The notes: a model not told the origin generated them from the letters alone. A stretch of DNA of 64,000 nucleotides from Thermoplasmata archaeon (GCA_021817245.1 JAKAVQ010000007.1:59091-123090), one strand, 5' to 3'. Shown: positions 34,845-43,350, counted from the first letter of the stretch. Numbers and translations: made by a program.

Positions 34845-35422
34845 CAACCGGCCTCCTCTCGGTCCTCGACCCGTTTTCCCCGCGCGGAAGGGCGGATCCG
34901 CATCCGAGCGTTCCGCGGCGCCGGACCGGAGGGCGGGCCCAGAAGGCGCACGAGGGCGACGGCTACGGCGGCCACTTCGCTGTGCGGCTGGCTCCCGACC
35001 GCGACGTTGTACGTCGCGAGCCGGTAGAGGTCGGCCGGCACCTTGGCACCCCCCGCAACCAGGAGGAGCCGTCGGTGACGCCGGAGCCGCGCCGCGACGC
35101 GCTCGAGCGGAAGTCCGTACATCGTGAGGTGCACGACCGGTCCGTCGAAGGAGCGCACGACCTTCTTCCATTCGTCGGTCGGGACGACCTCGAACCCCCC
35201 GCCCCAGCGGCGTCCGACGTCCTCGAGGCGACGGACGAGCTCGGGATCGGGGGGATGAAGGTACATCCGACGGGCGCCGAAAGCGCGGGCAGCGAGCGCG
35301 AGGTGCGTGGTCAGTCGGGGATCGCGACCGGGGCGGTGCCCGATCCGGAGGACCGAGACGTCGAGCGGGCGCGTCCGGTTACGCGCCCTCGTCCGCCTGG
35401 AACCGTTCGATGCGGTGGCCAC
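34844..35422 (-). CDS. trm56: tRNA (cytidine(56)-2'-O)-methyltransferase Trm56
   Basis: This 192-residue SPOUT-class methyltransferase puts a 2'-O-methyl group on C56 in the T-loop of archaeal tRNAs. Family signatures are VLRIGHRPGRDPRLTTHLAL at the N-terminus and the knotted SAM-binding end LLVAGGAKVPADLY followed by YNVAVGSQPHSEVAAVAVAL. The ATG 35422 start lies 44 bp inside the end of the upstream regulator gene, and no closer start exists, so the overlap appears real. The window's tRNA-Glu carries its intron in this same T-loop, so splicing would need to come before recognition of C56. Confidence 0.92.
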   Translation of the reverse strand: MATASNGSRRTRARNRTRPLDVSVLRIGHRPGRDPRLTTHLALAARAFGARRMYLHPPDPELVRRLEDVGRRWGGGFEVVPTDEWKKVVRSFDGPVVHLTMYGLPLERVAARLRRHRRLLLVAGGAKVPADLYRLATYNVAVGSQPHSEVAAVAVALVRLLGPPSGPAPRNARMRIRPSARGKRVEDREEAG

Positions 35423-35903
35423 GGTACTCCAGCTTCTCCGAGCGCTTGACGATCCCCTTGAGCCGTGTCGGGGACATCCCGAGCTCTTCCGCCACGTCCG
35501 AGAAGAACCGTCCGTCCGGACCGACGGAGGCGTAGATCTTCTCCTCGAGCTTCCCGTAGTCCTTCGCGGGCATCGTCGCGATCGCGAGGACCTCGCTCAT
35601 CTCGCCGAGCGGGCTCGTCGTGTTGATGTTGATGGTCGAGTAGTAGAAGTGGTAGCTCTTCTCGGGCTGCCGCTTGCCTTCCCGAGCGACCCAGCGGGTA
35701 TCGATCAGACGCAACTTCTCGAAGAACGCGAGCGCCCGCTCGCCGTCCTTGCCGAACTCCGCGACCACGTCCTCGAGCGTGAGCCAGCTCTCGCCGAGGC
35801 GCTGGACGAGCTTCTGCTTCACCGGCGAATCGACGGCCCGAAGGATCGGTACGAGGTCGCTCACGTCGTTCACGACCTTGATGCGGTGGATGTTCGCGAC
35901 CAT
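35379..35903 (-). CDS. Winged-helix (ArsR-like) transcriptional regulator
   Basis: This 174-residue protein contains two winged-helix-like stretches: PVKQKLVQRLGESWLTLEDV at residues about 27-46 and a C-terminal FFSDVAEELGMSPTRLKGIV. A beta-hairpin lies between them (SYHFYYSTININTT). It resembles archaeal ArsR-like wHTH regulators often found next to trm56. It has no cysteine-based metal site and no zinc ribbon, which argues against transcription factor TFE. ATG 35903 lies 7 bp after the nop10 stop on the same strand, so it is the downstream part of the ribosomal/aIF2-alpha gene run. The regulated genes are unknown. Confidence 0.75.
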   Translation of the reverse strand: MVANIHRIKVVNDVSDLVPILRAVDSPVKQKLVQRLGESWLTLEDVVAEFGKDGERALAFFEKLRLIDTRWVAREGKRQPEKSYHFYYSTININTTSPLGEMSEVLAIATMPAKDYGKLEEKIYASVGPDGRFFSDVAEELGMSPTRLKGIVKRSEKLEYRGHRIERFQADEGA

Positions 35904-35910
35904 GGTTCCT

Positions 35911-36093
35911 CTACGACGGTGACGGTCCGTCGCCGACGGCGGCGAGGAGTCGTCGGCGGTAATTCCCGTAACGGTCGCCGGGATCGAAGCGCGCTGGGTG
36001 CGGGGTGCGCGTCGGGCTCCGGCACTCTGGACAGGCCGGCCCGAAGGTGTACCGACCGCATCCGGAGCACACCCGGAGTAGACTCTCGGTCAT
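35911..36093 (-). CDS. nop10: Ribosome biogenesis protein Nop10
   Basis: This 60-residue protein of the box H/ACA ribonucleoprotein supports Cbf5 in RNA-guided pseudouridylation. The N-terminal zinc ribbon LLRVCSGCGRYTFGPACPEC has the CxxC...CxxC archaeal arrangement, followed by the linker PHPARFDPGDRYGNYRRRLL, which is a family signature. ATG 36093 overlaps the aIF2-alpha TGA by 4 bp, so they are coupled. The same gene order (L44e, S27e, aIF2-alpha, Nop10) is widespread in euryarchaea, which makes the assignment firm despite its size. Confidence 0.95.
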   Translation of the reverse strand: MTESLLRVCSGCGRYTFGPACPECRSPTRTPHPARFDPGDRYGNYRRRLLAAVGDGPSPS

Positions 36094-36866
36094 GCCCGGA
36101 CGAACGAGCCCTCCCCACCCGCGGCCTTGATGGACTTGAGCGCGGCGTCCGTCGCCTTCTTCATCGTTTCCTCGGCCTGCTTGTACTGGCTCGCCTGAAC
36201 GCGGATACGGTACCGCGGGGCCCCGACGTACTGCACCTCGACCGACTCCGGATCGACCTTCTCCGCCGCCAGGAGCGCGTCCCGCACGTGGTCGACCCCG
36301 CGCGCGCCCGGGTCGGTCACCTCGAGCGTGCCAAGAATGGTCACATGGGGAGGAACGATGTTCTCGTGCGCGACCTTGAGGAAGGCCGCCGACCAGGGGG
36401 ACTTCTCGGTCTCCTTCTGGAATCGCTTCGGATCCGCGGAGGCGACCTCGAACGCCCCGAAGAGAGAACCGAACTTCTCGACGAGCGACGGTCCGAACTG
36501 GTCGACCGCCTCGTCGGTGGAGAGCTTGAGCGCCGTGGCAACCTGCTCCACGAGGCGCATCGCGCGCTGCTCGTTCTTCCACGCCTGAACCTTCTCCCGG
36601 CGCTGATGGTCGTTGATCCGCTTGAGCGAGAGGTCGATCTGGTTCTTCGAGGGATCCACGCGCAGTACGCGCGCGACGATCTTCTGGCCCTCGCGGATGT
36701 GGTCCCGAATGTACTTGACCCAGCCCGTCGCGACCTCGGACAGATGGATGAACGCCTCGCGCTGGTTGTACTCGTCCAGCTTGACGAATGCGCCAAAGTT
36801 CCGGATCGACGTGACCGTGCCGATGACCAGCTCGCCCTCTTCGGGCAGTTCGGCGCGCAGAGGCAT
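36090..36866 (-). CDS. eif2a: Translation initiation factor aIF2 subunit alpha
   Basis: This 258-residue alpha subunit of aIF2 takes part in delivery of initiator tRNA to the small ribosomal subunit. It begins with an S1-type OB fold (GELVIGTVTSIRNFGAFVKL, HLSEVATGWVKYIRDHIREG, VLRVDPSKNQIDLSLKR). The helical middle domain (VATALKLSTDEAVDQFGPSL) and the alpha/beta C-terminal domain that binds the gamma subunit (YRIRVQASQYKQAEETMKKA) follow. Length and order match the family. It is preceded by S27e after 19 bp. Confidence 0.97.
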   Translation of the reverse strand: MPLRAELPEEGELVIGTVTSIRNFGAFVKLDEYNQREAFIHLSEVATGWVKYIRDHIREGQKIVARVLRVDPSKNQIDLSLKRINDHQRREKVQAWKNEQRAMRLVEQVATALKLSTDEAVDQFGPSLVEKFGSLFGAFEVASADPKRFQKETEKSPWSAAFLKVAHENIVPPHVTILGTLEVTDPGARGVDHVRDALLAAEKVDPESVEVQYVGAPRYRIRVQASQYKQAEETMKKATDAALKSIKAAGGEGSFVRA

Positions 36867-36885
36867 CCGCGACCCAAGCCCCCGG

Positions 36886-37062
36886 CTACGCCGTCACCGG
36901 GCGGACGAGCTCGCCCCGGAGCTGGGCTTGGCCGCCGGTCGGCGTCGCGAGGGTCGCACCGCAGACCGAGCAGTTCACGATAGTCGCTGGACGGCTGAAG
37001 ATGGTCTGCTCGGTGGAGCAGTCCGGGCACTTTACGATCCAGAAGGGGGACGGTCCTCTCAT
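36886..37062 (-). CDS. rps27e: Ribosomal protein S27e
   Basis: This 58-residue small-subunit protein contains the family zinc ribbon (FWIVKCPDCSTEQTIFSRPA and VNCSVCGATLATPTGG, four cysteines). ATG 37062 gives MRGPSPF; the longer open frame upstream is the shadow of L44e. It lies 11 bp after the L44e stop and 19 bp before aIF2-alpha on the same strand. Confidence 0.97.
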   Translation of the reverse strand: MRGPSPFWIVKCPDCSTEQTIFSRPATIVNCSVCGATLATPTGGQAQLRGELVRPVTA

Positions 37063-37073
37063 GCGCGCTCCTC

Positions 37074-37358
37074 CTAGTGGTGCTCGACCAGTTCGAGCTG
37101 GCTCGCCCGCCAGCTCGGGGGCTGGACCGTGTACTTGCACTTCTTGCATCGGTACTTGAGATAGACTCGACGGACCGCCTTCGCCCTCCCCTCCGGCTTC
37201 GGACGGGGAAAGCCTCCGTAGCCGCGGGTGGCCCGGCGGAACCGCCGCTGTCCCCACTTGAGCTCGGAAGCGGCGCGCTTCTTGCCCTTCTCGACGTCGT
37301 GCTCCGTGTGCGTCTTGCACTTCGGGCAATACGTCGACACGACCTTTGGGTAATGCAT
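37074..37358 (-). CDS. rpl44e: Ribosomal protein L44e
   Basis: This 94-residue large-subunit protein has MHYPKVVSTYCPKCKTHTEH at the start and YRCKKCKYTVQPPSWRASQL near the end, the paired CxxC zinc site of L44e. It opens the minus-strand operon that continues through S27e, aIF2-alpha and Nop10. The ATG at 37358 is about 27 bp from a strong TATA box, so the message is leaderless. Confidence 0.97.
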   Translation of the reverse strand: MHYPKVVSTYCPKCKTHTEHDVEKGKKRAASELKWGQRRFRRATRGYGGFPRPKPEGRAKAVRRVYLKYRCKKCKYTVQPPSWRASQLELVEHH

Positions 37359-37380
37359 CGGCGGCGCGGAGCCTCCCCCC

Positions 37381-37388
37381 CTATAAAT
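37381..37388 (-). promoter_or_regulatory. TATA box of the L44e operon
   Basis: The atttatag octamer on the minus strand is a near-consensus archaeal TATA box centred about 27 bp before the L44e ATG. It is one of the clearest promoters in the window. Confidence 0.75.
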
Positions 37389-37544
37389 CCTCTGGGACGG
37401 GTCGCACCGGTCGCCCGGGGCTCTTCGGCTCTCTGCGGGCCGGAGGAGCGCTCCTCTCGTCGCCTGTGAGCCGCGCCCGGTCGCGTCCGACCGCCGCACC
37501 CCGGACGCTCGACCGCAGCCCCCTCGAACCCGTCAAAAGACAAC

Positions 37545-37552
37545 CCTTATGT
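37545..37552 (+). promoter_or_regulatory. TATA-like box of the L1-P0-P1 operon
   Basis: The ccttatgt sequence predicts transcription from about 37575, giving L1 a short leader of about 23 nt. In other archaea such leaders can carry an L1 autoregulatory site; I could not identify one here. Confidence 0.5.
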
Positions 37553-37597
37553 AGGGAAGCCTTTTCGGCGCCGCCGCTCTGCACACAGGCGAGATCG

Positions 37598-38236
37598 ATG
37601 CCGGACCGTTCTTCCGTTGAGGTCGTGACCGAGGCCCTCCAAAAGGGCGGGGAGCGCAAGTTCTCCGAGACCGTGGAGATCTCCGTGAACTTGAAGGACC
37701 TCGACCTGACGGTCCCGAAGAACCGGATCGAGGAGGAGATCCCTCTGCCGAACGGGAGGGGGAAGGCGGTCAAGGTCGCGGTCTTCGGCTCCCCCGAGCT
37801 GCTCCAGAAGGTGAAGGGCGTCGCCGACCTCACCGTCTCGCCCGCCGAGCTCGACGAGTTCGCGAAGGACAAGAAGGCGACCAAGCGGACCGTCAGCAGC
37901 ATCGACTTCTTTCTCGCCGAGGCCCCCCTGATGCCGACCATCGGTAAGCGGCTCGGCGTCGTCCTCGGACCCCGCGGCAAGATGCCGCGGCCGGTCCCTC
38001 CCGGTAGCGACCCCACGAACCTCGTGAACGCGCTCAAGCGCTCGATCCGGGTTCGATCGAAGGGGAACCGTACGTTCCACGCCCCGGTCGGGACGCGGTC
38101 GATGCCGCCCGAGAAGATCGCCCAGAACGTGGACGCGGTGCTCTCGCGTATCGTTGGAAAGCTCGAGCGGGGCCGCACGAACATCGAGTCGGTCTACGTC
38201 AAGACGTCGATGGGGCCCGCGGTACGGCTCTGGTAA
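37598..38236 (+). CDS. rpl1: Ribosomal protein L1
   Basis: This 212-residue L1 protein forms the mobile stalk near the ribosomal E site. Family motifs include [20 protein letters not shown] at the N-terminus, [20 protein letters not shown] in the middle and [14 protein letters not shown] at the C-terminus. ATG 37598 gives the standard start [10 protein letters not shown]. It is the first gene of L1-P0-P1; L11, which often precedes L1 in archaea, is not encoded here. Confidence 0.97.
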   Translation: MPDRSSVEVVTEALQKGGERKFSETVEISVNLKDLDLTVPKNRIEEEIPLPNGRGKAVKVAVFGSPELLQKVKGVADLTVSPAELDEFAKDKKATKRTVSSIDFFLAEAPLMPTIGKRLGVVLGPRGKMPRPVPPGSDPTNLVNALKRSIRVRSKGNRTFHAPVGTRSMPPEKIAQNVDAVLSRIVGKLERGRTNIESVYVKTSMGPAVRLW

Positions 38237-38253
38237 CGGGGAGGTCGTCGAAC

Positions 38254-39114
38254 ATGCCCGGTCGCGGTTCGGTCTCGCCCGAGAAAATCGCTCAGGTGGA
38301 CGAGCTCGCCCGCGCGGTCCTGGCCCGGCCGATGACGGCCCTGGTGGGCCTGCGGGGGGTCCCGGCCGGCGCGCTGCAGTCCATGCGTCGGGAGCTGCGG
38401 TCCCGGGACCGCCCGATCCGCGTAGCGCCGAACAGCGCGATCCGGCACGCGCTCGAGAAGGCCGCCGAAGAGCGGCCGGCATTGCGTCCCCTGCTGGACC
38501 AAGTCGTCGACCAGACAGCGATCTTGGCGGCCGAGGGGAACCCCTTCTCCCTCTACCAGGAATTCCTGAAGACCCGCTCGCCCACCCCGGCGCGGGGCGG
38601 CGAGATCGCACCGAAGGACATCTTCGTCCCGGCCGGTACGACGAACTTCAAGCCCGGGCCGATCGTTGGCGAGCTTCAGCACGCGGGCCTGCCGGCGGCG
38701 ATCGAGAAGGGCAAGGTCATCCTGAAGAAGGACACCACGATCGTGCGCGCCGGCGAGGTCATCTCGCGCGAGGTCGCGACGATGCTCACCCGGCTCGAGA
38801 TCTTCCCGCTCGAGGTCGGCCTTTCGCTCCGCGCGGTCGTGGAGGGCCCCACCTTCTATCCACCCGAAGTCCTCGCGGTCGACCTGGATGCGCAACGCGC
38901 CGATCTGGCGCGGGCGGCGCGTTCGGCGCTGGGACTTGCGCTCGAAGTCGGCTACGCGACACCCGCGACGACGCCCCTGCTCCTTGCGAGGGCACACCGG
39001 CGCGCCCTGGGGCTCGCGCTCGCCGCCGGGTACGTTACGAAGGAGACGATCGAACCGCTCTTCGCGAAAGCGATGCGCGAGGCCGCCGCGGTCGGCCGAC
39101 TGACAGGTCACTGA
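38254..39114 (+). CDS. rplP0: Ribosomal stalk protein P0 (L10)
   Basis: This 286-residue stalk base protein anchors P1 dimers to 23S rRNA. The N-terminal L10 domain ([37 protein letters not shown]) is followed by the archaeal insertion domain ([40 protein letters not shown]) and a helical spine. The acidic P-type C-terminal tail typical of aP0 is absent: the protein ends [12 protein letters not shown]. This is worth noting because that tail normally recruits GTPase factors; here P1 would have to supply it. It lies 17 bp after L1. Confidence 0.95.
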   Translation: MPGRGSVSPEKIAQVDELARAVLARPMTALVGLRGVPAGALQSMRRELRSRDRPIRVAPNSAIRHALEKAAEERPALRPLLDQVVDQTAILAAEGNPFSLYQEFLKTRSPTPARGGEIAPKDIFVPAGTTNFKPGPIVGELQHAGLPAAIEKGKVILKKDTTIVRAGEVISREVATMLTRLEIFPLEVGLSLRAVVEGPTFYPPEVLAVDLDAQRADLARAARSALGLALEVGYATPATTPLLLARAHRRALGLALAAGYVTKETIEPLFAKAMREAAAVGRLTGH

Positions 39115-39146
39115 GGGTCCACCCGAAGTCCACGGAGGAAAGAACG

Positions 39147-39464
39147 ATGGAGTACGTCTATGGTGCGCTGCTGCTCAACGCCGCCGGTAAGCCGATCGAA
39201 GAGAAGGGCCTGAGCGGGGTCCTGACGGCCGCGGGGATCTCCCCCGATGCCGCGCGGGTGAAGGCGCTCCTCGCCTCGCTCGAGGGCGTCAATCTCGCCG
39301 AAGTCCTCGCGAAGGCCGAGTCGTTCTCGGCTCCGGCGCCGGCCGCTGCCGCCCCGGCAGAGAAGAAGGAAGGCAAGGGCGAGAAGAAAGAAGAGGAGAA
39401 GAAGGAAGAGAAGGGCGTCTCCGAAGAGGAGGCGGCCGAGGGACTTTCCGCCCTCTTCGGCTGA
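39147..39464 (+). CDS. rpl12: Ribosomal stalk protein P1 (archaeal L12)
   Basis: This 105-residue acidic stalk protein forms dimers on P0 and recruits translation GTPases. The N-terminal dimerisation domain ([37 protein letters not shown]) is followed by an Ala/Pro hinge, a Lys/Glu-rich stretch and the conserved C-terminal end [12 protein letters not shown]. The ATG at 39147 has a good Shine-Dalgarno sequence (ggagg, 8-9 bases upstream), unlike the leaderless first gene. It is the last gene of the operon, before a strong hairpin. Confidence 0.97.
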   Translation: MEYVYGALLLNAAGKPIEEKGLSGVLTAAGISPDAARVKALLASLEGVNLAEVLAKAESFSAPAPAAAAPAEKKEGKGEKKEEEKKEEKGVSEEEAAEGLSALFG

Positions 39465-39486
39465 CGATCGCTTCGCTACCCTTTCC

Positions 39487-39517
39487 GGGGCCTCCCGCCG
39501 AGGTGGTGGGAGGCCCC
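39487..39517 (+). terminator. Hairpin after the ribosomal stalk operon
   Basis: A perfect 10-bp stem (ggggcctccc, 39487-39496, with gggaggcccc, 39508-39517) encloses an 11-nt loop. It starts 22 bp after the P1 stop and is followed by a short T-containing stretch (aatcctttct). A role in 3'-end formation is likely, though archaeal termination usually depends on T runs. Confidence 0.55.
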
Positions 39518-39595
39518 AATCCTTTCTGCGGCCGGCCGCACGTCGCGGTGCCGGTACCCCGATGCCGGGGAAGTTGAAGTAACGCCGAGCGCTTG

Positions 39596-39603
39596 CCTTA
39601 AGA
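39596..39603 (+). promoter_or_regulatory. TATA-like box of purF
   Basis: The ccttaaga sequence predicts a start near 39624. This rules out a TTG at 39620 as the translation start and favours ATG 39656. Confidence 0.5.
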
Positions 39604-39655
39604 CCGAAGCCCGGGTAGGTTGGGTCGGGAGCGGTGGCGCCCCTTCGGTACCCAC

Positions 39656-41086
39656 ATGCCGGCCCGGGAGTTCTGTGGCGTGGTGGGGGTCTCGCTGCAG
39701 GGACGAGGCGCCGCTCCGTACCTCTTCCGGGGACTGCGGGCCCTCCAGCACCGGGGCCAGGAGTCCGCGGGGATCGCGACCACGAGCCACGGCGTCCTCT
39801 ACCAGAAGAAGGGGATGGGGCTCGTCCACGAGATCTTCGGCCAGGAGCTCCTCGATACGCTCCGCGGGCCGATCGGGATCGGCCATACCCGCTACTCGAC
39901 CACCGGCTCGAGCGATATCGAGAACGCGCAGCCGATCGTCGTCAAGGTCAAGGACGAGGACGCGGCGATCGCCCACAACGGCGACATCGTCAACTTCCAT
40001 CGGATCCGCCACCGGCTCGAGGCCCACGGCGTCGACCTCCTCGGGAACGCCGATACCGAGTCGATGGCCCAGATGATCGCCCTCGAGTACGGAAGGACCC
40101 GCGACCTCGAGGCGGCGATCCGACGGACCTGCGCCGAGCTCGTCGGTGGCTACGCGGTGGTCTTCCTCGTCGGGAACCGGGTCTACGCGTTCCGCGACCC
40201 CCTCGGGATCCGACCCCTGGTCTTCGGTACCGTCGAGGGCGGGGTCGCGGTCGCGAGCGAGTCGGTCGCGCTCGAGCTCATGGGCGGCAAGGCGGTCCGC
40301 GACGTGCTTCCGGGCGAGGTCCTGGTGCTCGAAAAGGGACAGCTCGCGCGCACCTCCCGCATCCCGAACGGCGGGGACCGGGCCCATTGCATGTTCGAGT
40401 GGGTCTACTTCTCCCGGCCCGACTCGATCGTGGAGAACCAACCGGTCTACGACGTCCGTCACCGGATCGGGCTGCGCCTGGCCGAGGAGGCACCGGTCGA
40501 GGCCGACCTCGTCGTCCCCGTCCCCGACTCGGCGCGCCCGCAGGCGCTGGGGTTCTCCGAAGGGACCCGCATCCCGTACGCGGAGGCCCTGATCAAGAAC
40601 CGGTTCGTCGAGCGCACGTTCATCCTCCCCGACCAGAAGAAACGAGAGTTCGAGGTCCGCGTCAAGCTTCACCCCGTGCCCGGTCTCCTCCGGGGCAAGC
40701 GGGTGGTGCTGCTGGACGATTCGATCGTGCGCGGAACCACGCTCCGCGAGATCGTCGAGATGGTCCGAGGCGCCGGCGCGACGCGGGTGGACGTGCGGAT
40801 CGGTTGCCCGCCGATCCGGGCGCCGTGCTACTTCGGCATCGACATGAAGGAGCGTAAGGAGCTCGTCGCGTTCAATCGCACGGAAGAGGAGATCGCCCGG
40901 ACGATCGGAGCCGACAGCGTCCACTACCTCTCGATCCCCGGCCTGGTCGGGGCCATCGGTCTCCGCCAGGAGGAGCTCTGTCTCGGCTGCCTCACCGGAA
41001 GGTACCCGGTGGAGGTCCCCGAGGAGCGCCACCGCTTCCAGAAGTCGCTCGCGGAGTTCGAGGCGCCCGCTCCCTCCCGCGCGTAA
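39656..41086 (+). CDS. purF: Amidophosphoribosyltransferase PurF
   Basis: This 476-residue enzyme catalyses the first step of purine synthesis, PRPP plus glutamine to phosphoribosylamine. The start MPAREFCGVVGV carries a short propeptide whose removal exposes the nucleophilic Cys7. RGLRALQHRGQESAGIA, GHTRYSTTGSS and AHNGDIVNF are the glutaminase motifs. VVLLDDSIVRGTTLREI is the PRPP-binding loop. Cysteines in HCMFEWVYF, RAPCYFGIDM and CLGCLTGRYP match the 4Fe-4S ligands of the Bacillus-type enzyme, so an iron-sulfur cluster is expected. The gene stands alone, behind its own promoter. Confidence 0.97.
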   Translation: MPAREFCGVVGVSLQGRGAAPYLFRGLRALQHRGQESAGIATTSHGVLYQKKGMGLVHEIFGQELLDTLRGPIGIGHTRYSTTGSSDIENAQPIVVKVKDEDAAIAHNGDIVNFHRIRHRLEAHGVDLLGNADTESMAQMIALEYGRTRDLEAAIRRTCAELVGGYAVVFLVGNRVYAFRDPLGIRPLVFGTVEGGVAVASESVALELMGGKAVRDVLPGEVLVLEKGQLARTSRIPNGGDRAHCMFEWVYFSRPDSIVENQPVYDVRHRIGLRLAEEAPVEADLVVPVPDSARPQALGFSEGTRIPYAEALIKNRFVERTFILPDQKKREFEVRVKLHPVPGLLRGKRVVLLDDSIVRGTTLREIVEMVRGAGATRVDVRIGCPPIRAPCYFGIDMKERKELVAFNRTEEEIARTIGADSVHYLSIPGLVGAIGLRQEELCLGCLTGRYPVEVPEERHRFQKSLAEFEAPAPSRA

Positions 41087-41659
41087 GTTCGGTCGCCCCG
41101 ACGGCCCGTCACGGAATCCGTACCATCGACCGTTCGACCGCGCGGGCCGCCGGGCTCGCCGCGGGCACCTGCCGCTTCGACCACGCGCGGGGCCTCAGCT
41201 CCAGCTTCGTGCTCGAGGTCACCAATCCGTTCTACGGTACGCCGATGAGGCCCGAGCGGGGCGGGTTCGCACGTCTCCCGACCGGGCCCTCCGCGACGAA
41301 CTCACGGACGCGGGGTGTCCCCACGAACCCGGGCACCGCGCTCTCGCGCATGGTGAACGCCCTCATCGGGGGCATGGAGGATCCGTTGAGCCGCAAGCCC
41401 TTCTCGACGCGTCGCGCACCGGCACGCAGAGATCGACCCGGCGGAACCGGGTGGGTCGCGCGCGGGCCTCCCATCGGGCGGGGGAGGCCCTTGGCATTCC
41501 TCGGCCGACGGACCGAGCCGCGCGGACCCCTCACGCCAGAGGACTCTCCGCGCGGCCGGTAGGTCTTAAGCGGTGCCGTTCGGTCGCCTCCTCGTTACGG
41601 GGTCTTCGCCCGAGACGGGTGTGTCGAACGTGCTCGGGAGCTTCGCGGAGGGGTAGGGC
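41087..41659. other. Long intergenic stretch, one weak ORF inside
   Basis: This stretch separates purF from nop5. Apart from the doubtful ORF at 41209-41562 and a cttaag TATA-like element at 41564-41570 that may serve nop5, I find no RNA gene, repeat or hairpin of note. Confidence 0.4.
41209..41562 (+). CDS. Doubtful small ORF between purF and nop5
   Basis: This 117-codon frame starts at GTG 41209. Codon third positions over the first 60 residues are almost all G or C, as in real genes of this window. The translation there (LEVTNPFYGTPMRPERGGFA, then LSRMVNALIGGMEDPLSRK) is not simply Arg/Pro junk. The frame is also open upstream towards purF, but without any usable start codon. The C-terminal third is low-complexity. 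No promoter or ribosome-binding site is evident, and I recognise no family. It may be a real small gene, a remnant, or noncoding. Confidence 0.25.
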   Translation: MLEVTNPFYGTPMRPERGGFARLPTGPSATNSRTRGVPTNPGTALSRMVNALIGGMEDPLSRKPFSTRRAPARRDRPGGTGWVARGPPIGRGRPLAFLGRRTEPRGPLTPEDSPRGR

Positions 41660-42583
41660 GTGCCTCCGACGGTCCTTATCGCGAACGGCCCGCGGATGGA
41701 TCTCGTCGACCTCGCTGCGGGATCGACCGAGGAGTTCCCCCTCGACCCCGATCCGGAACGGGCCGCGGGCCACTCCCCGTGCCTTCCCGATGGAGTGCTC
41801 CCCGAAGCGCTCTGGGAGTCCCTCCATCGCAGCACGACCGGACCCGAGCTCGTCGTCGTCGAACCGCAGGTCGCCGTGCTCCTCCGCGGTCGGACCTCCC
41901 TACGGATCCGGCCGGCCACTCTGGACGAGACGCGGCGGGCCCGGACGGTCCGGCCCCCGCTCGACCCCGACGCCGAGCGAGCGTTCCTCCGCGCCCTTGC
42001 CCGCCGCTCGCTCGAACAGGCGCTCCGTTCGCCCGAGGAGGTCCTGATCGCCTTGGTTCGCGAAGAGGAGCGGCTGGAGCGCGCGGTCGGGCGCGAGGCC
42101 CGGGCGGCCGAGGCGTTCGTCGCCGCGCCGGCCTCCCCTCTCGACGACTACGCGCGGAAATGGTCGGCGACCCGGGCGACGCTGGGGCGCCATCACGCCG
42201 AGCTCCGGTCGGTCGTCGAGGCCCGGGCGCTCGAGCTCCTGCCGAACCTTGCTCGGCTGGTCGGAGCCCGCGTTGCGGCTCGGCTGCTTGCCGCGGCGGG
42301 GAGCGTCTCCGTGCTAAGCCGAATGCGGGCCCCGCGGCTGCAGCTCCTCGGTTCCCGACGCCGGCCGTCGCCGGAGCACGGGCCGCGCTACGGGCTGCTC
42401 TACCGGGCGGATCGCATGGACGAGCTGCCGCTGGGGCGACGGGGGGCTTATGCGCGCAGCCTCGCCGCCCTCGCCGCGATCGCGGCGCGGGCGGACGCCA
42501 TCACCCGAGCCGACCTCGCCCCGGGTCTGATCGCCCGACGGGACCGTCGGGTCAGCGAGCTCCGCCGCCGGAGGTCCCGGTGA
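41660..42583 (+). CDS. nop5: Nop5/Nop56-like C/D RNP protein
   Basis: This 307-residue protein is the archaeal Nop5 of the box C/D ribonucleoprotein, which positions fibrillarin and binds L7Ae-guide RNA. The C-terminal Nop domain is clear: VAARLLAAAGSVSVLSRMRA, LQLLGSRRRPSPEHGPRYGL, and RGAYARSLAALAAIAARADA. A helical region precedes it. The N-terminal domain is short and divergent and lacks an obvious Nop5-N signature. The total is also shorter than the common 370-400 residues. It starts at GTG 41660. Its stop overlaps the fibrillarin start (GTGA at 42580), the usual pairing. Confidence 0.88.
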   Translation: MPPTVLIANGPRMDLVDLAAGSTEEFPLDPDPERAAGHSPCLPDGVLPEALWESLHRSTTGPELVVVEPQVAVLLRGRTSLRIRPATLDETRRARTVRPPLDPDAERAFLRALARRSLEQALRSPEEVLIALVREEERLERAVGREARAAEAFVAAPASPLDDYARKWSATRATLGRHHAELRSVVEARALELLPNLARLVGARVAARLLAAAGSVSVLSRMRAPRLQLLGSRRRPSPEHGPRYGLLYRADRMDELPLGRRGAYARSLAALAAIAARADAITRADLAPGLIARRDRRVSELRRRRSR

Positions 42584-43350
42584 GAGCCCCCGCCCGCCTC
42601 GCATCGGTTCCGGCCAGCCCGCGGCTCGGCCGGCGACGGCGCGAGGGGAAGGTCGAGCTCTGGACGGAGGCCGTGGGGTCGCTCCCCCCGGTCTACGGGG
42701 AGCGATGGTCGGAGTTCGGCGACCGTCTCTACCGTGCCTTCGATCCGTATCGTTCGAAGCTCGCCGCCGCCTTGGTCCACGACTGGGAGGGCCGCCTGCC
42801 GACGCTCGGGGAACGATGGCTGTACCTCGGCGCGGCCAGCGGGACGACCGCGTCCCATGTTGCGGACCTCCTCGGCCCGGACGGCCGGCTCTATGCGCTC
42901 GAGCGGAGCCTCCGCCCTTTCGCTCGGCTGCTCGACCTTTCGGGCCGCTGGCCGAACCTCTTGCCGATCCTCGCGGATGCCCGCGACCCGGCCCGCGTGT
43001 CGGGTCTCGTGCCCCCGGTCGACGGGCTGTACATGGACATCGCCCAGCCCGACCAGCTCGCGATCGCGCGGGAGAACGCGGCGTGGTTCCTCCGCGGGGC
43101 CGGGTCGGCCTGCCTGATCGCCCTCAAGACCGCGAGCCTCGGCCGAGAGCTCGCCCCGGCGCAGCATCTCGCCCGGGCCGAGCAGACGGTATCGGCCTGG
43201 CTGGACCTCGAAACCTCGGTGAAGCTGGATCCCTTCCACCGGGCCCACTACCTCCTCGGCGGACAGGTCCGTCCCGCCCTTTTCGGGTCGCCCCCGTCGT
43301 CGGCGACTACGCGACCGGCCGTGCGCTTCCGCGGGCGACCACGACGGTGA
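42580..43350 (+). CDS. flpA: Fibrillarin-like rRNA/tRNA 2'-O-methyltransferase
   Basis: This 256-residue catalytic subunit of the box C/D ribonucleoprotein methylates ribose 2'-OH on rRNA and tRNA using SAM. The SAM loop YLGAASGTTASHVADLLG, LYALERSLRPFARLL, the acidic DGLYMDIAQPDQLAIARENA and the C-terminal KLDPFHRAHYLLGG are family signatures. An N-terminal beta region (GKVELWTEAVGSLPPVYGER) matches archaeal fibrillarin. GTG 42580 is coupled to nop5. The 3' end overlaps the convergent DRG GTPase by 44 bp, and the last 20 residues are a nonconserved basic tail. Confidence 0.95.
   Translation: MRAPARLASVPASPRLGRRRREGKVELWTEAVGSLPPVYGERWSEFGDRLYRAFDPYRSKLAAALVHDWEGRLPTLGERWLYLGAASGTTASHVADLLGPDGRLYALERSLRPFARLLDLSGRWPNLLPILADARDPARVSGLVPPVDGLYMDIAQPDQLAIARENAAWFLRGAGSACLIALKTASLGRELAPAQHLARAEQTVSAWLDLETSVKLDPFHRAHYLLGGQVRPALFGSPPSSATTRPAVRFRGRPRR

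Noticed and set aside
35379..35903. Winged-helix protein beside trm56 considered as transcription factor TFE
   Set aside because: TFE has a C-terminal zinc ribbon; no cysteines of that kind are present here, so only a general wHTH regulator is claimed.
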